Assembly: GCA_900549715.1 (NCBI GenBank)
Contig: URPK01000008.1
Location: forward strand, 28,070-92,069
Source: an uncultured Collinsella sp.
GTDB taxonomy: Bacteria; Actinomycetota; Coriobacteriia; Coriobacteriales; Coriobacteriaceae
Length of the DNA: 64,000 nucleotides
Direction: 5' to 3'
The position numbers and the translations under genes are program-made. This document shows positions 10,887 through 20,744 of the stretch, piece after piece (within the stretch, counting starts at the first letter, position 1; each line of letters opens with the position of its first letter). The notes under the pieces are model-generated. The model had not been told where the DNA came from, searched no databases, and saw only the letters and a list, made by a program, of their open reading frames with translations.

Positions 10887-12233
10887 CTACGCCTCCTCAA
10901 CGGGGTCGTCGGACAGGACAATCTCGCTAACACCCAAGTCGAGCGCATGCTGAATCACCTTTGCCGGCAGCGGGAAGCTTTCCATGACGCTCGGTTTAAA
11001 CGGGCGGACTTTGCCCGCAAACACTTCTTCTCCGTTGGCCAAGATGCGTACTCGAGCGGTATCGACCGGCCGGCGCACGCGGAAGTTGAGCTTGGTGAGC
11101 GCCACGGCCGTAATGCGTCCCGGCAGCGCGTATCCCGCAATGCCGGCAGGGGAGACGGCGAGCTCGCAGTCCGGAACGACGCCCGCGGCGGTCCCCAGCG
11201 CGTACGCCGCTGCAGCTGCGCCAGCCCTCTCGGACTCGGTCGTCACATTGTCTGCCAGGTCGTGCACGTGCAGCACGTTGCCGTAGGCAAAGATGCCCGG
11301 TACGCCCGTCTGCAGGCTCTGGTTCACCACGGCGCCGCGCGTGCGCGGATCAAGCTCTACACCCGCGGCAACCGAAAGCTCGTTCTCGGGAATCAGACCC
11401 ACCGAAAGCAGCAACGTGTCGCACGGAACAATGCGCTCGGTACCCGGAATGGGCGCCAGGTGCTCGTCGACCTGACTCACCTCGACGGCCTCCACACGGT
11501 CGTGCCCGATCACGCGCGTGACGGTGGCGGACAGGTGCAGCGGAATGCCAAAGTCGTCCAGACAGTTCTTGACATTGCGGCGCAGTCCGTTGGCGTACGG
11601 CATAAGCTCGTACACGCCCTCGACCGAAATCCCCTCGAGCGTGCAGCGGCGCGCCATGATCAGCCCGATATCGCCCGAGCCCAAAATGACGGCACGCGAG
11701 CCGGGCTTGAGGTTTTCGATATTGATGTATCGCTGCGCCAGGCCGGCCGTAAACACGCCAGCGGGACGGCTGCCGGGGATCTTGATCTCGCTGCGGGTAC
11801 GCTCGCGGCAACCCATGGCAAGGACGACCGCCCGTCCGGTGAGCTGCAGCATGCCGGTGGGGCTCATGAGCGTGACGGTGTGGACCGCGGTGTCTTCCGC
11901 AGGCTCGCCTGAATCAATCCCAATCACCATGCTGTTCAGGAACAGCGCAATATCGGTTGCATGCACCTGGTCGATAAAGCGCTGCGCGTACTCGGGACCG
12001 GTGAGCTCCTGTTTAAAGTGCGACAGGCCAAAGCCGGGGTGGATGCACTGGCGGAGGATGCCGCCCAGGTGCTGCTCGCGCTCCACGATGGCCACGCGTG
12101 CGCCTGCCTTATGCGCGGCCAGCGCGGCCGCCATGCCGGCAGGTCCGCCGCCGATAACGACCACGTCAAAGACTTGCGTTTGCACGGCTTCTACGACGTC
12201 GCAATCAATCGCGCTCGATTTGAATTTCGCCAT
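10887..12233 (-). CDS. FAD/NAD(P)-dependent oxidoreductase, second gene of the operon
   Basis: A 448-residue flavoprotein. The FAD-binding Rossmann motif GGGPAG is at residues 28-33. LGGILRQCIHPGFG follows near 60, with the Cys position seen in NoxA-type proteins. A second dinucleotide-binding motif, ILGSGDIGL, lies near 190. It is the probable NAD(P)H-linked partner that receives electrons from the upstream glycerol-3-phosphate dehydrogenase-like subunit. It starts one base after that gene's stop, indicating translational coupling. Confidence 0.88.
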   Translation of the reverse strand: MAKFKSSAIDCDVVEAVQTQVFDVVVIGGGPAGMAAALAAHKAGARVAIVEREQHLGGILRQCIHPGFGLSHFKQELTGPEYAQRFIDQVHATDIALFLNSMVIGIDSGEPAEDTAVHTVTLMSPTGMLQLTGRAVVLAMGCRERTRSEIKIPGSRPAGVFTAGLAQRYINIENLKPGSRAVILGSGDIGLIMARRCTLEGISVEGVYELMPYANGLRRNVKNCLDDFGIPLHLSATVTRVIGHDRVEAVEVSQVDEHLAPIPGTERIVPCDTLLLSVGLIPENELSVAAGVELDPRTRGAVVNQSLQTGVPGIFAYGNVLHVHDLADNVTTESERAGAAAAAYALGTAAGVVPDCELAVSPAGIAGYALPGRITAVALTKLNFRVRRPVDTARVRILANGEEVFAGKVRPFKPSVMESFPLPAKVIQHALDLGVSEIVLSDDPVEEA

Positions 12234-12234
12234 C

Positions 12235-13698
12235 CTAGCGCACCCCCTTCAGCGGTCCCTCAACCAGCCAAGATCCGGCGTCCTCCAACAGTACCTCGCT
12301 GGGGTCGCAGCCCAGTTCGCGCGCCAGGATCGCTACCACGCGGCTCTGGCAAAAGCCGCTCTGGCACCGACCCATGCCGGCGCGGCAGCGGCGCTTGACG
12401 CCCTCGACCGAAACCGCGCCCGGGCGGCGCCGAATCGCGGCCACGATCTCGGCCTCGGGCACCGTCTCGCAGCGGCAGACAATCTGTCCCCACGCGGGAT
12501 CCGACTCGATCAGCTCCTCCTTGCGCGCCAGCGGTGCGCGGTCAAAGTCGTCCGGCTCGCGGCGAATTGGATTCCAGTCCGCCCGCTCGCGCAGCTCCAC
12601 GCCCGACTCACGCATCACAAGTTCTATACGCTCGGCAATGGCAGGCGCGCTCGCCACGCCTGGGGACTGAATGCCCGCCGCTTGGAAGAGCCCCGGCACC
12701 ACGGCCGACTGTCCAATAAAGAAGTCGTTCGTTCCCCGAATGACCGGACGCCCGCCGGCAAACGCACGCACCACGCGGTGCGTCTCCAGGTCGGGCACCA
12801 GCTTGCGCGCGCCGTTCAGGAGCGCGTTTACATCGCTCGCATAGGTCTGCGTGTCGCCCGGCTCGCGCACGGCGGCCGTCGCGGTAATCACGGTGTTGCC
12901 GTGCACGGTTCCCGTGACGATAACGCCCTTGGACACCGGCATGGGAACGGGGTAGAGCGGCATGAGCGCCCGCGGCTCCTTGTCCAGCACCACGATGTTG
13001 CCCTGGCGCCAGACCATCTGAAACTCTTCGGCGCCCGCCATATGCGAGATGTCCGCGGCGCCGTTGCCCGCGGCGTTGATCAGGTAGCGGCAGCGCACCT
13101 CTCCGGCGGGCGTCGCCAGCGTAAAGCGCACAGCCCCGTCGGTAGTCTCGCCGCCAGCAACCTCAATCGCTTCCACCGGCGCAGACCGCATAAATGTCAC
13201 GCCGTTGGCGACGGCGTTCTCCAGCGCGGCAATGGCGACCTCAAAGGGATCGACAAAGCCAGTCGAGGGGCACCATAGCGCGCACGTGGCCAGGGCACTC
13301 GCGCGCGGTTCCAGCTCGTGGATGCGCTCGGGGCCGATAATCGACAGCTCGGGAACGCCGTTGGCTATGCCATTCTGGCGAAGCTTCTCCATATGCGTGC
13401 GGTCCTCGTCGCTAAAGCCCAGCACCATCGACCCGGTGCGACAGAACAGAAAGCCCAGCTCCTGCGCCCACGTACCGTACAACTCGCAGCCACGGGCGTT
13501 GACCTGCGCCTTTACGGTGCCCGGCGCCGGATCGTAGCCGGCGTGCACCAGGCCGCCGTTGGCCTTCGACGCGCCCAGGGCGATATCGTTGGCCGCCTCG
13601 ACCACGCAAATGGACAAGTCATAGCGCGCGAGCTGCCGCGCGATGGCGCACCCGGTAATGCCCGCGCCCACAATTGCGATATCAAACGTTTCTGCCAC
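12235..13698 (-). CDS. Glycerol-3-phosphate dehydrogenase-like FAD protein with C-terminal BFD-type [2Fe-2S] domain
   Basis: A DAO-fold flavoprotein. The FAD motif VGAGITG is at residues 10-16, and the oxidase core extends to about residue 390. A BFD-like domain follows with Cys408, Cys410, Cys445 and Cys450, which ligate a [2Fe-2S] cluster. This is the GlpA arrangement, and with the two downstream genes it forms the three-gene anaerobic dehydrogenase operon known in Thermotoga. The likely reaction is glycerol-3-phosphate to dihydroxyacetone phosphate. Its start faces the repeat array at 13868-14405, so that array sits in its upstream region. Confidence 0.88.
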   Translation of the reverse strand: MAETFDIAIVGAGITGCAIARQLARYDLSICVVEAANDIALGASKANGGLVHAGYDPAPGTVKAQVNARGCELYGTWAQELGFLFCRTGSMVLGFSDEDRTHMEKLRQNGIANGVPELSIIGPERIHELEPRASALATCALWCPSTGFVDPFEVAIAALENAVANGVTFMRSAPVEAIEVAGGETTDGAVRFTLATPAGEVRCRYLINAAGNGAADISHMAGAEEFQMVWRQGNIVVLDKEPRALMPLYPVPMPVSKGVIVTGTVHGNTVITATAAVREPGDTQTYASDVNALLNGARKLVPDLETHRVVRAFAGGRPVIRGTNDFFIGQSAVVPGLFQAAGIQSPGVASAPAIAERIELVMRESGVELRERADWNPIRREPDDFDRAPLARKEELIESDPAWGQIVCRCETVPEAEIVAAIRRRPGAVSVEGVKRRCRAGMGRCQSGFCQSRVVAILARELGCDPSEVLLEDAGSWLVEGPLKGVR

Positions 13699-13867
13699 GG
13701 TGCCTCCCAGACGAGTTGACAGGCCGTCAATAGGACTATCCTACGGTCTGCACGCCCTCAGTGCAGCGGCAATGCGGCGAACAGCCCCGCAACACCCGCC
13801 AACGGCAGGCGAGGGGAGACTCAGGACCATCTGTGACCTCGTCTGCCGCCCCTAGTGTCGGGGGTTT

Positions 13868-14405
13868 GTCTCGTTCTGTAACAGTAAGCAGAAGAGTTGG
13901 ATTCCAGATGTTACAGATCGAGACGTTTGCCAGTCGGCCCCTCCGTTTGTCTTGATTTGTAACAGTAAGAGGAGAAAATCGGTCCTATGTGTTACAGATT
14001 GAGATTTAAAGTCAGGGAGAGATTTTCTGTCTCGATCTGTAACATCTAGGGACCGTTTTGGGGTCTAGATGTTACAGATTTAGATGAACCTATCAGTCGG
14101 TTTCGAATGTCTAAATCTGTAACGGTTAGACCTGTTTTTGCCGAGTTGTTGTTACAGATTGAGATATTGAGATTGGACGTTTTCCTTTGTCTTGATCTGT
14201 AACAGATAGAAGGGTTTATGACCCCTAGTTGTTACAGATTGAGATATTTAACGGAGGTCTCACCGTTCATCTCGATCTGTAACAGTAAGAGGGGTTTTGG
14301 GGCCTAAGATGTTACAGATTGAGATTTAAGTCGGGGAGGGGCCCCTGTGTCTCGATCTGTAACACCTAGACCCGAATTTGCCGAGTATCTGTTACAGATT
14401 GAGAT
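13868..14405. repeat. Array of 14 alternating inverted 16-bp repeats, 80-bp period
   Basis: Seven units begin at 13868, 13949, 14029, 14109, 14189, 14269 and 14349. Each unit is a 16-base half-site close to GTCTCGATCTGTAACA, about 25 variable bases, the inverted half-site (TGTTACAGATTGAGAT) and about 23 variable bases. Half-site centres are 39-41 bases apart throughout and alternate in orientation. The array fills most of the 807-base gap between the divergent GlpA-like and zinc-ribbon genes. There are no cas genes. It is either a multi-site protein-binding array or a stack of RNA/DNA hairpins. Confidence 0.9.
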
Positions 14406-14505
14406 GTTTGTGTCCGCGCCAGCCCCGCGCCTAGCCGTGGTCCCATATAAACAAACCCCGTGGTAAAATTGACCGAACTATAAATATTCCGAAAGGTACA
14501 CCTCA

Positions 14506-14937
14506 ATGTCCAAGTACATCTCCGAGCTCATGTCGCCGCAGCTTATGGGCGTCGTCTATGCCTTCGTTGGCTTTATCATCGCCCTGTATGTGCTGTCGGT
14601 CGTCTATGTGTTCATCGACGCCCGCCGCCGCGGCGCCAGCGCCTACGTGGCATGGGGCATCATCGCCCTCATCCCGTTTGTGGGCCTCATCGCCTACCTG
14701 GTCCTGCGCCCGCACTCTTACGCGGCCGACCGCGAGGAGCAGGAGTTGGACATGGCCCTGCGCGAGCGCCAGCTTGCCCAGTACGGTACCTGCCCGCAGT
14801 GCGGCGCCCCCATCGAGAAGGACTTTGTCGTCTGCCCCGTGTGCGACACCCAGGTTCGCAACGTGTGCCCCAGCTGCCATCGTCCGCTCGACGCGCACTG
14901 GAAGGTCTGCCCCTACTGCCGAACTCGCATCCAGTAA
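14506..14937 (+). CDS. Small membrane protein with C-terminal double zinc ribbon
   Basis: A 143-residue protein. Two transmembrane helices lie at about residues 13-36 and 48-66, an arrangement like the PLD nuclease N-terminal (PLDc_N) module. A charged helix follows, then two zinc ribbons made of Cys pairs 96/99, 110/113, 121/124 and 135/138. The orientation probably leaves the ribbons in the cytoplasm. The function is unknown; similar zinc-ribbon membrane proteins are common in Actinobacteria. AAAGG precedes ATG 14506. It lies just downstream of the inverted-repeat array. Confidence 0.8.
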   Translation: MSKYISELMSPQLMGVVYAFVGFIIALYVLSVVYVFIDARRRGASAYVAWGIIALIPFVGLIAYLVLRPHSYAADREEQELDMALRERQLAQYGTCPQCGAPIEKDFVVCPVCDTQVRNVCPSCHRPLDAHWKVCPYCRTRIQ

Positions 14938-15060
14938 CGCATCCATCGCCGGGCCGGCCGCAAGCCACGGGCACAGCGCACCACGGGCGCCGCGCGTCAC
15001 GCGCAAGCCGCACGCGCGCCCCGCAGCCCCGCCCCACACGATGAAGCATGCGTAGAAAAT

Positions 15061-15091
15061 CGCCCGCCGTGCCATTAAGGTGCGGCGGGCG
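15061..15091. terminator. Hairpin between the zinc-ribbon gene and thrS
   Basis: CGCCCGCCGTGCC pairs with GGTGCGGCGGGCG around ATTAA, a strong GC-rich stem followed by CTTGTAT. It probably ends the preceding transcript. Confidence 0.65.
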
Positions 15092-15092
15092 C

Positions 15093-15120
15093 TTGTATAC
15101 CAAGGCAACCTGCCTATAAT
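15093..15120 (+). promoter_or_regulatory. Sigma70-type promoter for thrS
   Basis: -35 TTGTAT at 15093-15098, a 16-base spacer, and a perfect -10 TATAAT at 15115-15120. A 10-bp inverted repeat (TGATGCAAGT at 15120-15129, inverse at 15155-15164) spans the start region and could be an operator or leader stem. Confidence 0.65.
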
Positions 15121-15190
15121 GATGCAAGTCAAAAACGCCGAACGCATCGCACGCACTTGCATCAGGCATCCGAGAGGAGAAAACATACCC

Positions 15191-16954
<1,764 letters not shown>

Positions 16955-16976
16955 CACAAACTATACAAGAATTAAC

Positions 16977-17012
16977 AAAGGCGATCGTCCTTTTGGGCGG
17001 TCGCCTTTTTTG
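16977..17012 (+). terminator. Rho-independent terminator after thrS
   Basis: AAAGGCGATCGTCC is followed by TTTT and then GGGCGGTCGCCTTTTTT, a GC-rich stem with a T tract. Confidence 0.9.
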
Positions 17013-17026
17013 TTGTCTATAGAAGA

Positions 17027-17056
17027 AAAGCCGCTGGTTAGAGCGGCTTTTTTGTT
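17027..17056 (+). terminator. Second terminator after thrS
   Basis: AAAAGCCGCT (17027-17036) pairs with AGCGGCTTTT (17042-17051), followed by TTGTTG. Two strong stops in tandem insulate the polysaccharide operon from thrS. Confidence 0.85.
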
Positions 17057-17058
17057 GT

Positions 17059-17194
17059 GCAAAAAGGTACAGGTTTTTGTAGAGGCGTATGGAGATGCAC
17101 CCATTCGCGGCGCTTTTTGTGCAATCTGGGCAAACGCGAGCAGTTTGCTCGTATAATGAGCAACGTCGAAAGATACAAAAACCTGTACTTTTGC
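17059..17194. repeat. Inverted-repeat-bounded element upstream of the polysaccharide operon
   Basis: GTACAGGTTTTTGTA at 17067-17081 has its exact inverse at 17174-17188, and the flanking GCAAAA/TTTTGC continue the match. The 136-base element has no reading frame of note and includes a CGAGCAGTTTGCTCG palindrome near 17137-17151. It may be a MITE or a promoter/operator region for the operon. Confidence 0.55.
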
Positions 17195-17226
17195 GACTGC
17201 GCCTAGCTGAGAGCGAGAAGCCTGTT

Positions 17227-17269
17227 CTTAACGCCCCTGCATTCGTGTGCGTCGCGGATGCGAGTTAAG
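17227..17269 (+). promoter_or_regulatory. Leader hairpin before the loaP-type gene
   Basis: CTTAAC (17227-17232) pairs with GTTAAG (17264-17269), and inside it GCATTCG pairs with CGGATGC. A stem-loop in the nascent leader is the kind of site LoaP-family antiterminators recognise; that assignment is inference. Confidence 0.4.
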
Positions 17270-17291
17270 GGTGTGAGAGGTGGAACAGACA

Positions 17292-17870
17292 ATGCGGCGC
17301 CAAGAGCAGCTGCCCGGCGCCTTTAGTGGCGCCACTACCAACAGCCAGCATGGCCGCGTCCGCTGGTATCTGGTCCACACTCCCCATGGTAAAGAGCGCG
17401 AGACCTGTGAAAAAGTCCGCCGCATAATCCCGCACGAGCTGATGCAGGACGCTTTTGTGATGCAAAAGGAGTTCTGGTTTAAGCGGGACGGCGCCTGGTC
17501 GCTCCAAACCAAACCTATGTACAAGGAATACTTCTTCGTCGCCACGCGCGATGCCGCCCTGCTCGATAGGGCTTTGGCCCAGTTGAGCTTTGGCTGCCGC
17601 ATTGCTGGCAGCAGGGAGCGGGCCTATGCGCCCATGCCGGACGATGCGCAGGACTGGTACCGCAGCGTGCTCGACGACGACGGCGTGGTGCGCAACAGCG
17701 TGGCCCGCATAGAAGACGGCGTGCTGCACATAGAGCAGGGGCCCTTGGTGGGGCAAGAGGCCCGTGTAATGAAGATCGACCGTCATAAGCGCTGGTGCCT
17801 GGTGGACGTGGGCGAAGGCGACTCCGCATTTAGGGAGCTGCTTCCGTTGGACGTGCCCAGTAAGACGTAA
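17292..17870 (+). CDS. Specialised NusG paralog (LoaP/RfaH/UpxY-type antiterminator)
   Basis: A 192-residue protein with an N-terminal NGN domain (RWYLVHTPHGKERETCEKV near residues 20-40) and a C-terminal KOW domain (GPLVGQEARVMKIDRHKR). The housekeeping NusG is normally next to secE/rplK, so this copy heading a polysaccharide operon is the LoaP type, which lets RNA polymerase read through terminators in long operons. GAGAGGTGG precedes ATG 17292; GTG 17280 is a less likely start. The next gene begins nine bases after its stop, so it is the operon's first gene. Confidence 0.85.
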   Translation: MRRQEQLPGAFSGATTNSQHGRVRWYLVHTPHGKERETCEKVRRIIPHELMQDAFVMQKEFWFKRDGAWSLQTKPMYKEYFFVATRDAALLDRALAQLSFGCRIAGSRERAYAPMPDDAQDWYRSVLDDDGVVRNSVARIEDGVLHIEQGPLVGQEARVMKIDRHKRWCLVDVGEGDSAFRELLPLDVPSKT

Positions 17871-17878
17871 GGGAGACG

Positions 17879-18754
17879 TTGCGCCGGCAATTCGTTCGCA
17901 TTTTGAATTTATCGATTGGGGGATCCCTGGGGGACAGGGACGTAAGTATTACTGTGGCTGCTAAAGAAATAACAGAGAGCAATGCGCCCGAAGGCGCGGC
18001 GCTCATTGCTCAGACCATGGACCGGCGCGAGGACGCGGCGGGTGCTGGGGTCGGCGCTGAGGTAGACACGGGGACGGTGAGCCTCCCGGGCTCGCGCGAG
18101 TTCGCCGCAGAGTCCCGTGCGCTCGACACGAGGTCGTTCGGTTATCGCTTCGTGAAGCGCACCTTCGACATAGGCCTCAGTTTCTGCGTCTGTGCCGTGG
18201 GGCTCATCCCCGGTGCGGTGCTCTGCGCATTCATCGCGGCGGACACTAAGGGCGCTCCCCTCTACGCGCACGAGCGTGCGGGGCGCTTCGGCCGCCCCAT
18301 CCACGTGCTCAAGTTCCGCTCCATGGTCGCCGATGCCGACGACGTGGAGAAGTACCTCACGCCGGCACAGATTGAGGAGTGGCACCGCGAGCGCAAGGTC
18401 ACAAACGATCCCCGAATCACCAAGCTAGGCCGCGTCCTGCGCAAGACGTCCCTGGACGAGCTGCCCCAGTTCTTCAACGTGCTTGTGGGGCAGCTATCCG
18501 TAATCGGGCCCCGGGCCATCACCTACGAGGAGCTCGGGAATTTCACACACGAGCAGCAAGTGCAGGTTCTTGCCGTCCCCCAGGGCATCACCGGTGCCTG
18601 GCAGTCGGGCCCGCGCAACCTCGCGACCTTCGAGAACGGCCTGCGCCAGGAGTTCGAGCTCGCCTACGCGCGCGGCGCGAACCTCAAGGCCGACTGGCGG
18701 GTCTTCTTCAAGACCTTCTCTGTGATGTTCGGCAAGAACAAGACGGGGAGGTAG
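17879..18754 (+). CDS. Initiating sugar-phosphate transferase (bacterial sugar transferase family, WcaJ/PglC-like core)
   Basis: It transfers a sugar phosphate from UDP-sugar to undecaprenyl phosphate, starting the repeat unit at the cytoplasmic face of the membrane. The family core runs from about residue 85: a membrane re-entrant helix (FDIGLSFCVCAVGLIPG), KFRSM, LRKTSLDELPQ and SVIGPRA. Residues 1-80 are a variable Ala/Glu-rich extension without the four or five helices of WcaJ. The start is uncertain (TTG 17879 or GTG 17954). The downstream glycosyltransferase starts two bases after the stop. Confidence 0.88.
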   Translation: MRRQFVRILNLSIGGSLGDRDVSITVAAKEITESNAPEGAALIAQTMDRREDAAGAGVGAEVDTGTVSLPGSREFAAESRALDTRSFGYRFVKRTFDIGLSFCVCAVGLIPGAVLCAFIAADTKGAPLYAHERAGRFGRPIHVLKFRSMVADADDVEKYLTPAQIEEWHRERKVTNDPRITKLGRVLRKTSLDELPQFFNVLVGQLSVIGPRAITYEELGNFTHEQQVQVLAVPQGITGAWQSGPRNLATFENGLRQEFELAYARGANLKADWRVFFKTFSVMFGKNKTGR

Positions 18755-18756
18755 GT

Positions 18757-19605
18757 ATGGATTCCCAGACTTTCCCTCCCTACAGCGTGCTCATGAGTCT
18801 CTATGCCAAGGAGCGCGCAGAGTACCTGCGCGAGGCGCTGGACTCGATGCTCGACCAGACGGTGCCCCCGGCGGAGGTCGTCGTCGTGAAGGACGGCCCG
18901 CTGACTGACGAGCTCGAGGACGTCCTCTCCGAGTACGACGCGGCCAACCACGGCCTGTTCAGTTTCGTTTCCTACCCCGAGAACAGAGGCCTCGGCTACG
19001 CGCTTGCCCGGGGCATTGAGGCGTGCTCAAATGAGGTCATAGCCCGCATGGACACCGATGACCACGCCCTTTCGGGGCGCATGGAGCGCCAGCTTGCTCT
19101 CATGTCCGAGCAGGGACTCGACATGGTGGGCAGCAATGTGACGGAGTTTATCGAGGCCTGGGACAAGCCCGTGGCAACGACGGACCTGCCCATAACCCAC
19201 GACGAGATCGTCGCCTATTCCAAGCGCCGCAACCCCTTCCGGCACCCGCCCATGACCTTCCGGCGCTCGAAGGTGCTCGCCGCTGGGAGTTACAACGCCG
19301 ACTTCCCCTACTTCGAAGACTGGGATCTCTTCAACCGGATGCTTGCCTCGGGCTGCCGTGCGGCCAACGTGCACGAGGCCCTTGTGGCAATGCGCGTGAG
19401 CCCAGACTTCTACGCTCGCAGAGGAGGTCGAGGCTATCTGTCGCACGCGCGGCGCTTCAAGCGGGCGCAGCTGGCATGTGGGTATTTCAGCGCTGCCGAC
19501 TACTTCATCTCGTTTGTTCCCCAGGCAGTTGTCTGCCTCATGCCCAACGCCCTTCGCGGGCTCGTATACACAAGGATTCTCCGGAAAGGGGGAGATGCGG
19601 AGTGA
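18757..19605 (+). CDS. Family 2 glycosyltransferase
   Basis: A 282-residue GT-A fold enzyme. SVLMSLYAKERAEYLREALDS at the N-terminus and ARMDTDDHA near residue 95 (the metal- and nucleotide-sugar-binding DxD) are typical. FPYFEDWDLFNRML corresponds to the acceptor/base ED motif. It adds a sugar to the lipid-linked repeat unit. GGGGAGG lies before ATG 18757, and the last four bases overlap the next gene. The sugar and the linkage cannot be told. Confidence 0.88.
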   Translation: MDSQTFPPYSVLMSLYAKERAEYLREALDSMLDQTVPPAEVVVVKDGPLTDELEDVLSEYDAANHGLFSFVSYPENRGLGYALARGIEACSNEVIARMDTDDHALSGRMERQLALMSEQGLDMVGSNVTEFIEAWDKPVATTDLPITHDEIVAYSKRRNPFRHPPMTFRRSKVLAAGSYNADFPYFEDWDLFNRMLASGCRAANVHEALVAMRVSPDFYARRGGRGYLSHARRFKRAQLACGYFSAADYFISFVPQAVVCLMPNALRGLVYTRILRKGGDAE

Positions 19606-20741
19606 CCGCGACTGCAGCAATTATCACTCTCCACAACTCGCCGAACTATGGCTCTTGCCTGCAGACCTATGCGACGCAGCGCGTCTTCGAGTCGCTGGGA
19701 GTCGCACCCACAGTGGTCGACTACTACCGACACGATGCGATCCCGGAGAACGAGACCGAGCGCGCACTTAACGGACAGCTTGCCAAGAAGCTTCCCATCT
19801 TGGGGTTGCCGGGTGTCAAGTCGCTCGCTCGCGTTCCCGTTTCACGCATGGTCGCGCGCCGTCGCGCCCCGCTCGACGCGTTCAGGCGCGAGATGCTGAA
19901 CCTCACGCCGCGCAAGTACTACTCGGCGGAGGAACTCGAGGCCGATCCTCCCAGGGCCGACGTCTACGTTACGGGCAGCGACCAAGTGTGGAACAGCACG
20001 TGGAACTGTGGGTTCGAGCGAGCATTTTACCTCTCCTATGCTCCAGAGGGCGCCGAGAAGATCGCCTATGCCGCCAGCATCGGCAAGTCGACGCTCGACG
20101 ATTGGGAGAAGCCCCTCATGCGCGAGGCGCTGCTGCGCTACGACGCCATCTCGGTCCGCGAGCCCGAGGCGGCGGAGCTTCTCGACTCCATCGGAGTGCC
20201 CGGTGCCGTCCCCGTCGTGGATCCCACGCTCATGCTCGGCCGTCCCGAGTGGGGGGCCCTCTCTGACGGCTGGGTGCCCGATTTCCCATACCTGCTCGTG
20301 TACCAGCTTAACCGCAACCCCGAGTTCGACGCGTACGTGCAGGACGTCGCTGCTGCGGCGGGGCTCAGGGTTCTGCGCCCCGCCTATGGGGTCCACGAGC
20401 GTCGTCGGGGTGAGGAGGCCGTCGTGTGCCCGAGCGTCGGGCGCTTTCTCTCGCTCTTCCTTAATGCCTCGATTGTGGTCACCGACTCCTTCCACGGCAC
20501 GGCGTTCTCCGTCAACCTGGAGAAGCCCTTTGTGGCGATTGCCCCGGAGCGCTTCTCAGGGCGCATCGGAAACCTCCTTGCCATGACCGGGCTGGAGGGC
20601 CGGCTTCTTTCGGACTATCGCGACGTTGCCCTCGCGGCTGGGGATATAGACTTCGCGCAAGCTCGTATCGCCCTGGCGCGTGAGCGCGAACGGGCGCTAT
20701 GCTTCTTGCGCGGTGCGCTTCCGACCGAGTTCGTGGAGTGA
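19602..20741 (+). CDS. Polysaccharide pyruvyl transferase family protein
   Basis: A 379-residue protein. The N-terminus IITLHNSPNYGSCLQTYA and the motifs YVTGSDQVWN (near residue 120) and VTDSFHGTAFS (near 300) identify the PS_pyruv_trans/WcaK family. Members attach a ketal pyruvate from phosphoenolpyruvate to a sugar, giving the polymer a negative charge. It starts at GTG 19602, overlapping the preceding stop as GTGA, with AAAGGGGGAG upstream. It lies inside the tight polysaccharide operon. Confidence 0.87.
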   Translation: MTATAAIITLHNSPNYGSCLQTYATQRVFESLGVAPTVVDYYRHDAIPENETERALNGQLAKKLPILGLPGVKSLARVPVSRMVARRRAPLDAFRREMLNLTPRKYYSAEELEADPPRADVYVTGSDQVWNSTWNCGFERAFYLSYAPEGAEKIAYAASIGKSTLDDWEKPLMREALLRYDAISVREPEAAELLDSIGVPGAVPVVDPTLMLGRPEWGALSDGWVPDFPYLLVYQLNRNPEFDAYVQDVAAAAGLRVLRPAYGVHERRRGEEAVVCPSVGRFLSLFLNASIVVTDSFHGTAFSVNLEKPFVAIAPERFSGRIGNLLAMTGLEGRLLSDYRDVALAAGDIDFAQARIALARERERALCFLRGALPTEFVE

Positions 20742-20744
20742 GGC

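Noticed and set aside
13868..14405. CRISPR array
   Set aside because: The repeats alternate in orientation, are only 16 bp, the spacers are partly similar to each other, and no cas gene is present in the window.
17292..17870. Housekeeping nusG
   Set aside because: There is no secE or rplK nearby, and the sequence is divergent with polysaccharide genes downstream, so it is a specialised paralog.
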